From: Progne subis subis
Lineage: Eukaryota > Chordata > Aves > Passeriformes > Hirundinidae
Length of the DNA stretch: 64,000 bases
NCBI GenBank assembly: GCA_022316685.1
Contig: JAKJHU010000181.1
Coordinates: forward strand, 248,001-312,000
Direction: 5' to 3'
Both the position numbers and the translations under genes were made by a program. A model generated the notes under the pieces. That model saw only the letters and a program-made list of their open reading frames with translations. It did not search any database and was not told the origin of the DNA. The first letter of the stretch is position 1. The number at the start of each line of letters is the position of its first letter. Positions 1 through 13,700 of the stretch are shown here, one piece after another.

Positions 1-1670
1 GCTCTCGTGGTGCAGTGACACCACTCAGCCCCTGCGCTCAGCTCCCTCCCCCTCCACAGCAGATCAAGATAAATCACCACAGGCCCACGGCCATCTGGCC
101 ACCCAGCAGGACAGAAAACCCAGAAGCTCTGCAGAATGACAGCGTCCTGAAAGTGCCACCACAGCACTGCCAGGCACTTTCAGCCTCCCGTAAGTGCGGG
201 CAGGAAGCAGAGGTATAGAAGCTGCCAGGGTCAGGAACTGCATCCAGACCCACTCCCTCACCACGCTCACTCCAAGTCCTCGTAGGAAGATCCTGAATCA
301 AGGGCTGCTGGCAGACAGCCAGGGGCTGAATCGATTTTAGAGTGGCAGGGGAGGCAGGCAGAGCTCTACAGCAGGGATTTAATGAGGCTGAGGCAGTCAG
401 AGCTCTGCCCACGCCAGTGGCAGCCCCGGCCCCAGCAGAGGGTTCGGAAGCACCCTCAGCCCCACACTGCTCCCAGGACCAGGAAGGACGGACCAGGAGC
501 AGACAAGGAGGAGCATTCTCGTTTTTAAGGGAGACCATCAAAATGAGCCAGAGCACCAGGTGCAGAGCTGGCAGAGCCAGGGCTGTGTGCAGGGAGCACG
601 GAGCTCAGGGCTGAGCACGGAGCTGAGCCACTCCTGGGCTCTGCACCTCACCAGCTCCTTTGGGCCTCTGGGAAAAGAGACAAGAGGAGCTGTTCTAGCA
701 GAGCTCCTGCCCCAGGAGCGCTGGCCATGCTGCCCTTCCAGCGTGAGACACAGCTCCAGCTCTGCTGGGATCACCTGGGAGGCACAGAGCCAGGAAAAGA
801 TGGATGGGCAGCTGATGCCAGAGGGGATCAAAGGGAAGGAGAAACCACAGAGGAGGGAGCAGAGAGGGGGAAGAGGCTGCTTTGTGCAAGGGCTGAAATG
901 GGCGTGAGGAACATTAGCTGCAAATTATACCAATTATTGAGAGAAAAATGCTTCGGCTGCAGATGAAAATGTCATGTGTGAGGCAGCACCAAAATGAACC
1001 AAGAACTGAACGTCAGCCCGGGCCCCGCCTGACCAGCGGCTCCGAGGGAAGGAGGGGAGGGACTGGGGCTGGAGTAGTGCAATTATGGCAAAGCCAACCT
1101 ACTGGGAAATGGCTCAATTAAGGGTTTTAAAACACAGGACATAAGAGGCAGGATCAGGTGCAACTGCTCCTCTAGGAATAAAAACAAGTGCTTTCTTGAC
1201 CCAAGGCTTTGATTGCCTGAACTACAACAAAAAGAGCTTTTTTATTTCTAAGGGCTCTTGTTGACAATCTTGACAAGGCAGGACCTCCTTCCTTACTCCT
1301 ACACTTATGCTCCAATTCCCCTTTGGAAAGACAAATTCACCCTGCACATTCTGGCTCGGAGGGAAGAGCTGGTTGGTCCCTGGTGTCACCCGATGCCTCT
1401 GCTGAACTTGAGGAGCAGGTCCCAAGGCCACCAGAGCCCTGCAGGACACGGTGTGGGGCAGGAGGGGACACACCCTGAGGGGCACAGGGCACTGCTCTCC
1501 ATGGCCCCAGGTCCCACCAGCAGCTTTCTGCCCCTGGTCCCTGCTGGGTGCCACACTCAGCCACCCTGGGGTCCCACCCTGAGCCCTGTCACCCCCCAGC
1601 CCCGGGTCACCAGCACCCCTCCCACAGCTCAGCCACCTCTCAGGGGCCAGGCTCGAGAGGAAATACTCAC
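1..1670 (-). other. ARHGAP26 intron 12 (partial)
   Basis: GC-rich intronic DNA downstream of exon 12 in gene orientation. I see no exon, RNA gene or clear repeat in it; its open frames lack splice-site or family support. Confidence 0.7.
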
Positions 1671-1707
1671 TGCCTTCGCTCTGGCTGTCCTTGTTCGAGT
1701 TGTACAC
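1671..1707 (-). CDS. ARHGAP26: ARHGAP26 exon 12, last one in the window
   Basis: Residues 370-381 plus one base, the linker into the RhoGAP domain. Acceptor TTTTCCAG, donor GTGAGTA. It encodes [12 protein letters not shown], identical to my recollection of the vertebrate GRAF1 linker. It ends in phase 1, so the next exon (off window) should begin with two bases completing a Thr-type codon. Confidence 0.95.
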
Positions 1708-4700
1708 CTGGAAAACACAAGCAGAAAGTCTTATGAGAGCCTGGCACAGCTGGGCTGGGAGTGTTGGTGCCACCACGGCGTGTCTGCTGCCAGCACCTCC
1801 CCCAGCAGCCAGGGCCCCAAACACCACCACGACCTCTGCACACAAATGTGGGGCCGGCCCAGCTCTGGAGCTATTTTGAAATAATGACTAGGACAGCTCT
1901 TAAAATGAAAGAATGCAAATGGGACGGACCAGGTGAAAACAGAAATGAGAGGTTTCTAAACAAAGTGAAGGTGGGGTTGGACTAGATGACCTTTAAAGGT
2001 CCCTTCCTACCCAAACTATTCCATGATTCTATGACTCCTCTGAAAGACACATACAGAGGTTATAAACTCAGAGCAAAGCAGGCAATTCCCCCATGGGCAT
2101 TACAGGAACCTCTGGTAGGTGCAACTCGGGCAGGGAGCAGGTACCACCCTCCCCAGGTACAGCCTGAGCAAACGAGTCAGGCAAAGAGCAGGAGAGGAAA
2201 AGGAACGTCAATAATTTAGAGAGGACAATGAGCACAGCAGGATGAGGCACGGAACGCATCCAGCACTGCTTGCAGCAGAGCCACCACCAGGACTCCATCC
2301 AAGCCTCTCCAGCCTCCAAATATCACTGGTCCTCCTCCCACCCCCATCACCACCTCAGCTCAGCTGCTGGAGATTGAAATGATGGTTCAGTGGACGCAAT
2401 AAAAAGGGAAAACACTGGCAGGAGGTTTTAATCACGATGTGAGGGCGCTTTAAAAGTCCGGGATAATACCAACAGCAGCTGTAAGAAGATCAGCCCTCAG
2501 ACAGGTTGTATTTCTCCAGCTCAACAGAGTAAAATGGTTTAAAATAATCCCTGAGTGCTCAGAGTCCCTCCAGGAACACGCAGAGCGCTCCAGCAGCATC
2601 CTGGGTGTGGCACCGTCCCCTGAACAGGACAGGAGGCTGGAGAAGCGGCTGGGAACGGGGCTGGGAGCCCTCTTGCAAAGGGAGCAGGGAGCTGCCTCAT
2701 CACATGCTGCCTCCCGAAATAGCCAGCGGGCAAGGCAAGCTTCCAAGGGCTGTGTTGATAGCAACGGAGGGGCTGTGCTGTGCCCCAGGGGACCCTGCCC
2801 CAACAGCAGCAGCGAGGCTGTGCTGGGCTGGGCTGGGCCAGGCTCCCGCTGTGGGGATGTCCCCCAGGAGCTCCAGCTGCAGGACCGGGCTGGGGAGCCG
2901 CCTGTGATGCTGCCGGAGGATCAGAGCCAGCGGCAGCCGGGCTCGGACGCTGCCGGCACAGCAGAGCTCCCCGGGCTGCCCCAACGCCCCCCGCCTCCAA
3001 AAACAGCCCGGGAAGGGCCCTGTGTCACAGGGAATGTCACCAGCAGGGCACACAAACAGAGTCCTTCCCTGGAGGTCACCCCAGCACGGGCCGCTCCTGC
3101 GCTCTCTTGTTGGGCGCCAGCCGGAGCACACCAGGACACCTTGGATCACTCCACCACCCAGGACACGCTCGGGGATGCACAAATCGAATGGAGCAGCTCA
3201 AAGCTGGGCTTTGGGCAGGGGCTGGTCCCTCCAAGGAGCATCTTCCCCCTCCAGGACACCTGACTACGTAACACGGGACCAGGCAGAGATGATCGTTCGC
3301 AGGAGAAAATCCTTCAGCCACATCTGGCAAGCGGGGGATGATTCAGCAGCAAAACCAGCTGCAGTCAGCAAGGGAGTTTTCCTCTAGGAACAGTGTTTAT
3401 ATCAAGAAAATAAAATAAGTGGAAAGAGGGAAGGAAAACACCCGCGGGCTACCCGACAGCAGGGCTGCCCTGCAGCCCCAGCACGGAGTCAGCCTTCCCT
3501 AAGGAAGAATTCCCTGAACTTCAGTGCCCCTGTGGAGGGCTCACTGAAGGGACTGGGGGCTCAGCCTGTTACTCAAAGGCTCGGGATCACACCCAGCTTC
3601 CGTGCCCTGGCTCAGCCCCACACACAGGTAACACTAACCACAGCAAAGGATCGGGCTTGGAGCAGCCCGGCGTGGTGGGAGGTGTCCGTGCCCATGGCAG
3701 CGGGGATGAGAGGAGCTGTAAGATCCTTCCAACCTAAACCAGCTCCCAGAGCACAGCACAGCAGCTCCAGGAGATCCTCTGCCTGCACATTTGCTCTTCC
3801 AGTTTGGATCCATGAAACAGCAGAGGTTGTTAATCACCAGAGACTGCTCTTAAAACAAGGGAAAAGGGCAGACAAGGAAACACAAAAATGCTTTCGCCAT
3901 TAATTGCAAAGCGTGCACACAGCGAGAGGGAAGTTTCACACGGAGGTCAACAGCAACCATGAAACACAGAGACACTGCCACCCTACATCCATCTTATGGA
4001 GGACAAACCCTTCATCCATCGTCTCTGTCAACCCACTGACACAACTCTGCACCAGCGGGGTTTTAACCGAGCCCCAAGTCCATAACATCCCTTCCTTTTC
4101 CAAGAAATACTTTTCCTGTACTGCCTCAACTCTTTTAGAGGGATAAGAGAAGTTTCCAAGTTTGAGGAAAGGGCTGCTTTATAAGAGGTCCAAGAGTGCC
4201 CCAAGGGTCACCCCTGCCCTGCTGGCAAAGCCCTTGGGCTCCTGCCCAGCCTGGCCCTCGGGATGTTGATATTCCACTCTTTCCAAAACAGCTCTGATAA
4301 CAGGCAGGGCTTAAAGCAGAAGGATGCATTTGAAGATTAAGCCTCACACACAGGGCAGGACCAGCCTGCCCCTGGGAAAGGTGCAGAATTTTAAAGAGGT
4401 TCTTGCTCTTCCCCGCAGCACGCACACAGTACCTCTGTCCCAGGACTGCAGCACCTCTGTCCCGGGGAGCCGGGCTGGGAACACCTTGGAAAAGCGCTTC
4501 TGAACCCTGTTCCAAACAACTGCCAAGTGCTGCATTTGGTTTCCCCCTGCCCTCACCCTCTCCCCCCATGTATCTGCACCATTCCCGTGCCCAGGCTCAC
4601 AGACACAGCTCTGGGCCAGGGGACACCTCGCAGGGTGACAGCATCCAACACACAGCTCCTGGGAGCTCTGCCCAGGGCAGGAGCTCTGCAGACACACACA

Positions 4701-7700
4701 TCGCCCAGCACCAGGCCAGACAATAAAACCCCATTAAATGAGTGTATTTTTATGCCCACACGCTGTTTTTCCTGCTGTTAACACACTCTGGAGAAAACAG
4801 AGCCCTAAACCCAGAGAGTTTCTCGTGAAATAAAAAGCTTCTTTCACTTTCCAGTATTAGTCACTGACAAAGGGTGGGAAATCAGAGAGAAGAAGCATTG
4901 CTGGGAGGTGAAGAGCCTGTGGCCCGTGGACACGTGCGGGAACAGGCTGGGTTATAAAACTCCCAGAATTGGGACTGGTGACTAACGTGGAGACAAATCC
5001 CTGCCCTGCAGCGCTGCCATGCTTTAACATCTCACTCTCACTAATTACTCCCATTTGACTGTATTTCCAGAGCCAAAATATCCTCACCAGGCAGTTTCAG
5101 AAGTGATGCGTATAGAAAATACATACGTTAAGATAGTACAAATCTTACAGACCTTGATGTCTTGAATTTAGTTTTCTAAACTCTTACTGTAGATGGTCAA
5201 ATATCCTGAACAAAACCAGATTGTATAATTCTTTTTGAGCAGAAGCTACTGCTTCATTCCTGCAGGATAATTGCTGTTTGGAAGCTTTAAGGAGGCCTTT
5301 ATGAGCTATTATTGAAAAATTCCAAGATGCATCTGTAAGTAATCCAGAAAGATAAATTTTATGAGAGCAGTTACAACTCATGACTACTTTGACACTTGCA
5401 CTATGCTCAATTATGAGCTCGATATTTAAGATAATTCATCAGAGAACCAGTTATTTCCTTTGGTGAGACATTTCACCAAATACATGCTGTTTTGCAGAGG
5501 AAATGGTTTTATAGGGATGATTACGAGCTCTGTGATGTTGGAGGGTGTGGTGGAGGAGCACACAGCCCAGGAGGCAGCTCCCTGCTCCCCTGGAGCCCGG
5601 GGATGAGCTGGGGGTCACCCACTCACACCCCCCCAGCACAGCCCAGTTTGCTCCTGGATCCATGGCCCCAGCTTCTCACGGACCAAAGCCTGGGCAGGAG
5701 CAGCAATGCAGGTGCTGCCCCTGCTCCTGCCCCTTTGAATTCTGTCCTGCCAATACCACACACCCCGGCACTGGAGCTGTGGCTCATGCAAACATCAGCT
5801 GGGGATTTTCCTAATCAGAAATCCTTTGAAAGAAACCCCCTGGAGCCTAAAATAGTCCTCCAGCCAGCACCAGCCAACACCCAGAGCCTGGAGCACCCCT
5901 CAGACACCATCCCACAGCCTGCAATAGTCCTACGGCCCCTATTCATCATCTGATGCACCTTCTGCTTGTGCACAGACAAATCGAGAAGAATTCAACCCCT
6001 CAGTTTTCCAACCTGATCCCAAACAAACTGCACCCGTGCCGTGCAAAGAGCAAACGGGCACGTGAGTGGGTCGGGAGGACACTGGACTGTGGGAAAAGAA
6101 AAGGAAAAGGAAGTAGCTGGGGCTTGAAGGGGAACTACCAAAAGATGATGTTGAGCAATTTCATTTTTATTTCCTCCTTTCAGGGGTCATGCTGTTGCCC
6201 ATGGTGTTCATTAACCTCCACAAGACATGGACAGTGATCTCCTACGGCACTTGTATCATTTTAAGTTTCGTTCAGTTTCATTTAAAGTTTCAAATCCAAA
6301 ATGGCCCAACCTAAGCTGCATCCCTTGGAGGCTGCACGGTGTTTAGCACCAAAATCCTTCCAATCCCAACACCGGCATGGAATTCTGCCCAATGGCTAAA
6401 ATCTAGAGGAAAGGATTATCCAGCTGCTCAGAGGAAAGAGGGATTTAAGGAAAGCACTGGAGACCAAGAGGCCAGCAGCCCTGGTTTGCAGAGAGGGAGA
6501 GCTCCATCAAAGAAGGATTTCAACTCCGTGCCCTGGCGTGGAAGATTCCACCTCACGCTCCTTTCACTGGTGCTGGGACCTTCCCTCCAAGCCAAACTTT
6601 CCATTTGGACTCTCAGAATGGGCCAGTCCTGCCAAAATTCCCTGGTCTCCCTGGGGGAGCGTGGTGTTTGCAAGGTCCAGAGCAATGGGAGGAAATGCTG
6701 CAGTGTTATGCAATTTCCTTGTGATTCATATTCCGAAATCCTCAAAACAGCCAGGAACGAGCCTCTCCACTTTCAGCTCAAAAGATGCACAAGCCCAAGG
6801 GGTATAAATAGATATGCTATTCCCTCAGAACTGGTAGCCCAAGTGGCTTCCCTTGCTGGGACAGTCTGGGAGGCCACGGGCAGGAGGAGCACAGACATTC
6901 CACACGAGTGTTCTGCAACTCTTTTATAGGGGCAAACGGGCTGAAGAGCAGTGTTCCAGCTGGAGCCCGGCCACTCTGACTGACTCAGCTGCTGCTGGGT
7001 GTCTGCAGCACCCCAGAGCCCCCAGAGAGAGCCCTGAGCTCCCACAGAGAGCCCAGCCCCAGCCTCAGCCCGGCAGGGAAAGCTGGCAGTCCTACACATC
7101 CCTGCTGCACACCTCAGCTGCCCTGAAACAGAAGGAACAAACCCTTCCTCCTGATGCCTTCCCCACTGGGACAGCAGGGACGTGGCTGACCGTGTCCCCA
7201 CAGTCCCCAGCCTGTCCTGCAGGGCTCTCCATGGGCACAGGGATGCCCAGGGCAGGGCTGGAGCTCTGGCACTGCCCTCTATCCTGTCCCTGAGGAAACA
7301 GGGAAGGGTTCAGAGGAAGAATGGAGAGAAGGAAGGGAAGAGTGAGAGGGTCAGGCACAAGGCACAGCAGGCAGGACCCTCCAGACCTGCCCTGGGCTCC
7401 GTGGCCCTGCCTCACTGGGACACAGCCCTGGAGCAGCATCCCAGCAAAGCTCATGTACAAAAAGCCTATTTCCTTGTTAAAAGCAGGACACCTGGCAACC
7501 TTGATGAAATCAGCCCTTGTTTCTGGCTCTGCCTTATCAACCCTGTTCTATTTCTGTCTGAGAGCCAGGTTTTTATACTACAAGCAGGGTTTTCAGAGCT
7601 AGACTACACTGTGTTGTGGTTAGAAATAACCTTCCTTGCTCTGAGAGCCAGGAGGATGTAGATAGGAGTACGATCTCTCCCAGCCCACAGCCTGCAAACC

Positions 7701-10700
7701 CCTCTGCAGCAGGAGGGGAGGGAAAATTACGCCTTGCTTCCCAAATGGAGAACTTGGCAGGGCAGCAGAAACCCACAGCGAAATGCTGGTTTATGTCATG
7801 CAGACGAAGCTGTTCGTTTGGAGGAGGGTGGCCAGGGACCCTGGCAGCTCCTTCCTTCCTTCCTTCCTTCCTTCCTTCCTTTCCTCCCAACCTACTGCTC
7901 ATCGCAGTCGGAGTCATCCCCCACCTCGTGTCCCCCTTCCTCTCTCCTGCTCCTCCCTTCCAACATAAATTTCAGCTTCAAACTCATACCCTGGGCCTGA
8001 TTAGAAGACAGGAAAGAAAAATCGATCCAAAAATGAAGCGTCTGAGGGGCTTGGATCCTCTACATGGGTCTTGCTCCTCTTCTCTCTCGGAGCTGAGCTA
8101 AAGGAGGGATCTAATTAAAAACAAGCCCACATTTTATTACAAGTGCAGGCATTCCCAAGGGCCTCTGGAGCCAAGGCCAGCCGGGCTCCCTGCCAGCCAG
8201 CTGGGCTGCTTAGCTCAGCGCAGTTATATAACCGTGTTTGTCACCCAAGGAAACAATCACCTGGGTCAGAACAGGGGAAAAATCACCTGGCTCAAGCTGC
8301 CGCCTTCCCGAGGCTCGCTCTGAGCAGGGGAGGCAGCAGCAGCCACTCAGGGGCTGTGTGGGAGCGAGGGGAGCAGAGCGTGTCAGACACGGGGCAGCCT
8401 CGGAATAACACAGCTAAAGGTCAGCTGCTCCAATAAAATACATTTTTGGAATAACTAAAGCGCCTAAAGTTTCCCAGAGCAGCATTTTTTGAGCGAGTCC
8501 AGCGAAGCAGACACGTTGGGATCGCGCAAATAACTGACTAAAAGTGAAAACTTCTACTGCTCTAAGCTTCCCCCCCAAGTTTTCTAGGATGCTTGAGCAA
8601 CAGCTTGCACATCCTCCTCCGGCAGCTCTGCCTGGAGCCCAGCCAGCCCCAGCCAGCACACACGCCCTTCCTCCTCCCAACGTCTGCTGACGAACACGGC
8701 CTCTCAACACATCAAAACCAGCCTAATTTTAAATGACATTGTCATCTTTATTTTTAAAATAACTGTAACACGGCCGTGCCTGGCGCTCCTCCTCTGTGAA
8801 GGAGGTTTGACACTGCCCGCGTGCTCCGAACAAGGCTGGTGGCTTCGTGCCACGACTGGCTCAATCACCACGGCCTGGAGCTTTAAAGACTGGGACATCC
8901 CCGAGCTGAGAGCACTTTCAATCCCCTATTTGCACAGCTGTGGGGCAGCACAGACCCTGAGGCTCTGGGGGAAGCAGCAGAGAGGGGACACAGTCCCATC
9001 CCTCCTCTCCCACAGAGACTCCTGTGAGCCCAGGGTGGTTGCAGAGGTTTCTTGAGCCAATCCTGGGATGTGGCACAAGGTTCTTTCCTGGACCTGGGAG
9101 CCAGCCCAAAGGGGCTTTAAAGGCTCCTGGTGTCCCTCTCCAAATCTGCAGCACCACATTTATCCCTCTCCAGCCAGGACCTGAAATTCCGCAACACTTC
9201 ATAACCTCCCTGGGAAACCCTCAGCCCTGCCTGTACCCCACCCCAGGGCTGCCAGCACTCACCACGTCCACCATCCAACAAACACTGGCTGAGACACAGC
9301 GTGGGACACGTCCACATGCACCCTGCCATGGCCTGAGCCTGCAGCCTGCCTGCTCCTGATCCCAGCCCCTGATCCCAGCCCTGCTCCTGATCCCAGCCCC
9401 TGATCCCAGCCCTGCTCCTGATCCTGCTCCTCATCCCAGTCCTGCTCCTGATCTCAGTCCTGCTCCTGATCCTGATTCCAGCCCTGCTCCTCATCCCAGC
9501 CCTGCTCCTGATCTCAGTCCTGCTCCTGATCCCAGCCCTGATCCTGATCTCAGTCCTGCTCCTGATCCTGCTCCTGATCCCAGCCCTGCTCCTGATCCCA
9601 GCCCTGCTCCTGATCCCAGCCCTGCTCCTGATCCCAGCCCTGCTCCTGATCCTGCTCCTGATCCTGCTCCTGATCCCAGTCCTGCTCCTGATCCCAATCC
9701 CGCTCCTGCTCCTGGATCCCGCAGAGCCCAGCTCCACACACAGATCTGTCAGGAATGACAAACGCAGGGAGAATACAGAAACAAAATTATCAAAACAACA
9801 GAGTTTGATAATAACCCTTCCTTCTGGGGCTGCAGCTGGGAGAAGACAAACCCCTGGGTGAGGGACGGTGGTGGGGCTGCAGCAGGACAGTAAATCACTG
9901 CTGAAAACCAAATGTAATTCCCAATAAAGGAGGAAATAATGGAAGAGGCTGGCTTTGCGAGTCATTCTAGCGTGAACCATTTACTTTAATTTTTAATTTA
10001 AAGTAGGAAACAATACTCTAATAGTCTATTTAAATTGGCAGGGAAATTTGTTCTCCCAACGTGGAGCTATTCCCTGAACTTCTATGTGTTTGTTGAATTG
10101 CCCAACCAAATAACTCGAAGCAGAGGTGATAAAGAGAGGAAAGGAAAGTGAGTGTGCTCTCTTTGGTCGGCCACTCCAGCTGAGGCTCTGTGCCTCCCTG
10201 CTGAGAGCACGGCTGCAGGGTGGACAGCAAGTTCCTACCGAACCACGACACGAAATCAGGGTGCAAGCACCCTGCGCCCTCCCCTGAGGCTGGTTCACCT
10301 CTCCGGGCCCAGGCTCACAAACAAGTTGCTGCAAGCAGCTGCTCCGTCCTGCTCCACATCTGTGCTGCAATCCAGGTTCGATCATCCCCAGGCACCCCAG
10401 AGACCCAACCCACGTCCAGCACCACGCTCACCTCCAGCCGGAGCCCAAAGCCAGGAACACGCGTGCAGCAGGGCTGGTGCGTGTCCCAGGGGGGAGACGT
10501 GCGCTGTGCCGTGTCCTGTGGATCAGGACCCGCTCTCAGACCCCCAGCCCTGACCCCCGTGAGCTCCTCTCGGGGTATCAGCAGCGGCATGACACAGGAG
10601 ATACGTGGCTGCCTCCGCGTCCCCACCAGAGGCAACATCTCCCTAAGGGAGAGCAAAACCCAGCTGCTGTCCTGGGACCAACCACCCCAGCGTCCAGGCA

Positions 10701-13700
10701 AAGCCAAACTTTCGTAGCCAATTTCTGCAGCACAGGCCCCAAGGAAGAGCAAGGAATGCATTACAGAAACAATGAGGCATTCACACCAGAGACAGGAGCC
10801 GCTGCTCTGCTCCTGGACACCCCCGGCAACACAGCTGGAACAAGAGGTCACAAACTTGCCAAAACTGGGTGGGACAGCACTTTTAAGTGTGTAAAACAAT
10901 CCAGAGGGCTCTTTTATTTTTTAAAAATTATCTATAATGCTTCTCTAAGTATTTTTCTCTGAAACAGATTCTTAGGCAGAGGACAAACCCCGGCAGCCGC
11001 AGTGACTCCAGCTGGGTGAGCCCTCAGCCTCTGAAGCTGCAGTTGCTGGAAGCAGGAATAAAAGCCTGAAGTCAAGGCTTAAGACCTCACTGGCTTAAGT
11101 GCTTTAGAAGCAAAATAAAAGCTTACAAATTCCATGTAAAGTCACTGCTATTACAGGCTTAAAGGGTTACCAAACAGGAGAGGAGAAGGAGGGAGCAGCG
11201 GCAGGAGCGCGTGATGTGAGACCTAACACGGAACGTGACGTGGAACATGCGTCTCTGAGGATCCTCTGCTACCACCTTGTCCCCAAAAAGGACAAAGAAT
11301 TTTTAGGGGCAAGAATCTTGAGCTGTGGGATGCAAAAAAAGCCGAGCAGGGGTCCCAGTGGGACTCACTGTGACCACGGCCCCCCGCACTGGGAGGTGGC
11401 ACCGATGCTCCCAGAGCACGGAGAGACTGAGCTCCAGTTCAGGGAGAGTTCACTGGGTTGTCTGCATTGGGGAACAGACTGGAGGCAAAGAGAAGCAGCA
11501 AACAATAGAAACTTAGACATTAAGAGTGGGCAGAGTGGGGAAATAACGTTCTGTTCACTAAAGAGAGAGACGGGGAGATGGAAAAGCAGCAACAGGAATG
11601 ACTCAGGTCATAGAGAACAACAAAAGAAATCTGCTATAAGCAAACAAACCCAGGCAGGATGAAGGCCGTGAAAACCTGCAAGATAGAGTGCACAAAAAAA
11701 ACATATTTTCCCCAATGCTGACACACGTCTGTGGGATTGAGAGCGCAATCAAAGCTCAGCATGAAAAAGACTGAGACTCTGAAGAGCCAGGCAGGGAGCA
11801 GAGCTGGGGAGAGCAGAGCAGCGAACACGGCCATCGCCCACGGGCTCCCCGGGCACAAACTCAGGCCACAGACACCGTCTGTGCTCAGGGAGGCTCTGGG
11901 TGAGGATTCTTCTGCCCTCTCTGATGACTGAGATGGAATGAACTCACACGGTGGAGCAGATCTGGGGCTCCAGGGAGTCCCAGTGCAGTGCAAGGGGTTG
12001 GGAAGGGGAGCAGCAGGTGCCTGTCCATCCCCCACAGCCACGCCAAGACCCAAGTCCTTCAAGTGGATTTATTTTTTGAATGAGCCAAAGTAACAGGAAT
12101 GCCGAGGTTGAGAGCACTGCAGTGAGTTCAAAAGACAACGTTTCCACTGGGAAATAAATCTCTCGCTATTTTGTATAATTAGACAAGGAAAACGAAAAAA
12201 ACAATTTCAGAAAGAATTCCCAGAAGCGATATGCAAGGAGGAGGCGGGAGGTGTGCTGGGCAGGACTGCGGGGCTGGGCTCTGCTGTCCCCGCACACCAG
12301 CAGCGGTGGCACCTCTGGGCAACGGGCATGAAGGAGCTCAGGGACAGAAAGATGTGGCACCAGGGGCAGGGCTGGGACAGGGGACACACACAGAGCTCCA
12401 GAGCACATCCAGCCATGGCCGGAGCGCCGGGACAGACCCGGGAGCCTGGGACAGAGCCACAGAGCCCTGCAGTGCCCGGGACAGATCCACAGAGCCCAGG
12501 GCAGCTCCGCAGAGCCCTGCAGTGCCCGGGACAGAGCCGCAGAGCCCGGGACAGCCCCGCAGAGCCCTGCAGTGCCCGGGACAGAGCCGCAGAGCCCGGG
12601 ACAGCCCCGCAGAGCCCTGCAGTGCCCGGGACAGATCCACAGAGCCCTGCAGTGCCCGGGACAGAGCCGCAGAGCCCTGCAGTGCCCGGGACAGAGCCGC
12701 AGAGCCCGAGGCAGCTCCGCAGAGCCCTGCAGTGCCCGGGACAGATCCACAGAGCCCTGCAGTGCCCGGGACAGATCCACAGAGCCCAGGGCAGCTCCGC
12801 AGAGCCCTGCAGTGCCCGGGACAGATCCACAGAGCCCAGGGCAGCTCCGCAGAGCCCTGCAGTGCCCGGGACAGAGCCGTGAGCCCGAGGCAGCTCCGCA
12901 GAGCCCTGCAGTGCCCGGGACAGATCCACAGAGCCCAGGGCAGCTCCGCAGAGCCCTGCAGTGCCCGGGACAGAGCCGCAGAGCCCGAGGCAGCTCCGCA
13001 GAGCCCTGCAGTGCCTGGGACAGATCCACAGAGCCCAGGGCAGCTCCGCAGAGCCCTGCAGTGCCCGGGACAGAGCCGCAGAGCCCGAGGCAGCTCCGCA
13101 GAGCCCTGCAGTGCCCCGGACAGATCCACAGAGCCCGAGGCAGCTCCGCAGAGCCCTGCAGTGCCTGGGACAGATCCACAGAGCCCAGGGCAGCTCCGCA
13201 GAGCCCTGCAGTGCCCGGGACAGAGCCGCAGAGCCCGAGGCAGCTCCGCAGAGCCCTGCAGTGCCCCGGACAGATCCACAGAGCCCGAGGCAGCTCCGCA
13301 GAGCCCTGCAGTGCCTGGGACAGAGCCGCAGAGCCCTGCAGTGCCCGGGACAGAGCCGCAGAGCCCAGGACAGCTCCGCAGAGCCCTGCAGTGCCCGGGA
13401 CAGATCCACAGAGCCCTGCAGTGCCCGGGACAGAGCCGCAGAGCCCGGGACAGCCCCGCAGAGCCCTGCAGTGCCCGGGACAGAGCCGCAGAGCCCGGGA
13501 AAGCCCCGCAGAGCCCGGGGTGCGGGAGCTGTGCCACAGGTGCTGAGAGTGGCCGGTCTCAGCTGCCATCTAGTGGGGAGCGGCCATGGGCACCCAGGGC
13601 TGGGCTGGCACCCACCCGGCACCCGGGGCTGGGAAAAGCCAGCCCAGACCACTGAGTCTCAGCTGTGACCCATCCAGTCCCAGGTGTGCCCATCCCCGCC

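Noticed and set aside
9117..9980. A 287-codon minus-strand frame rich in Arg, Ser, Gly and Ile
   Set aside because: Most of it is translation of the 18-bp minisatellite; there is no splice-site or family support.
12166..13655. Long open frames of 320-480 codons on both strands
   Set aside because: They coincide with the 50-bp minisatellite, are open because the unit lacks stops, and encode rotating short repeats in every frame.
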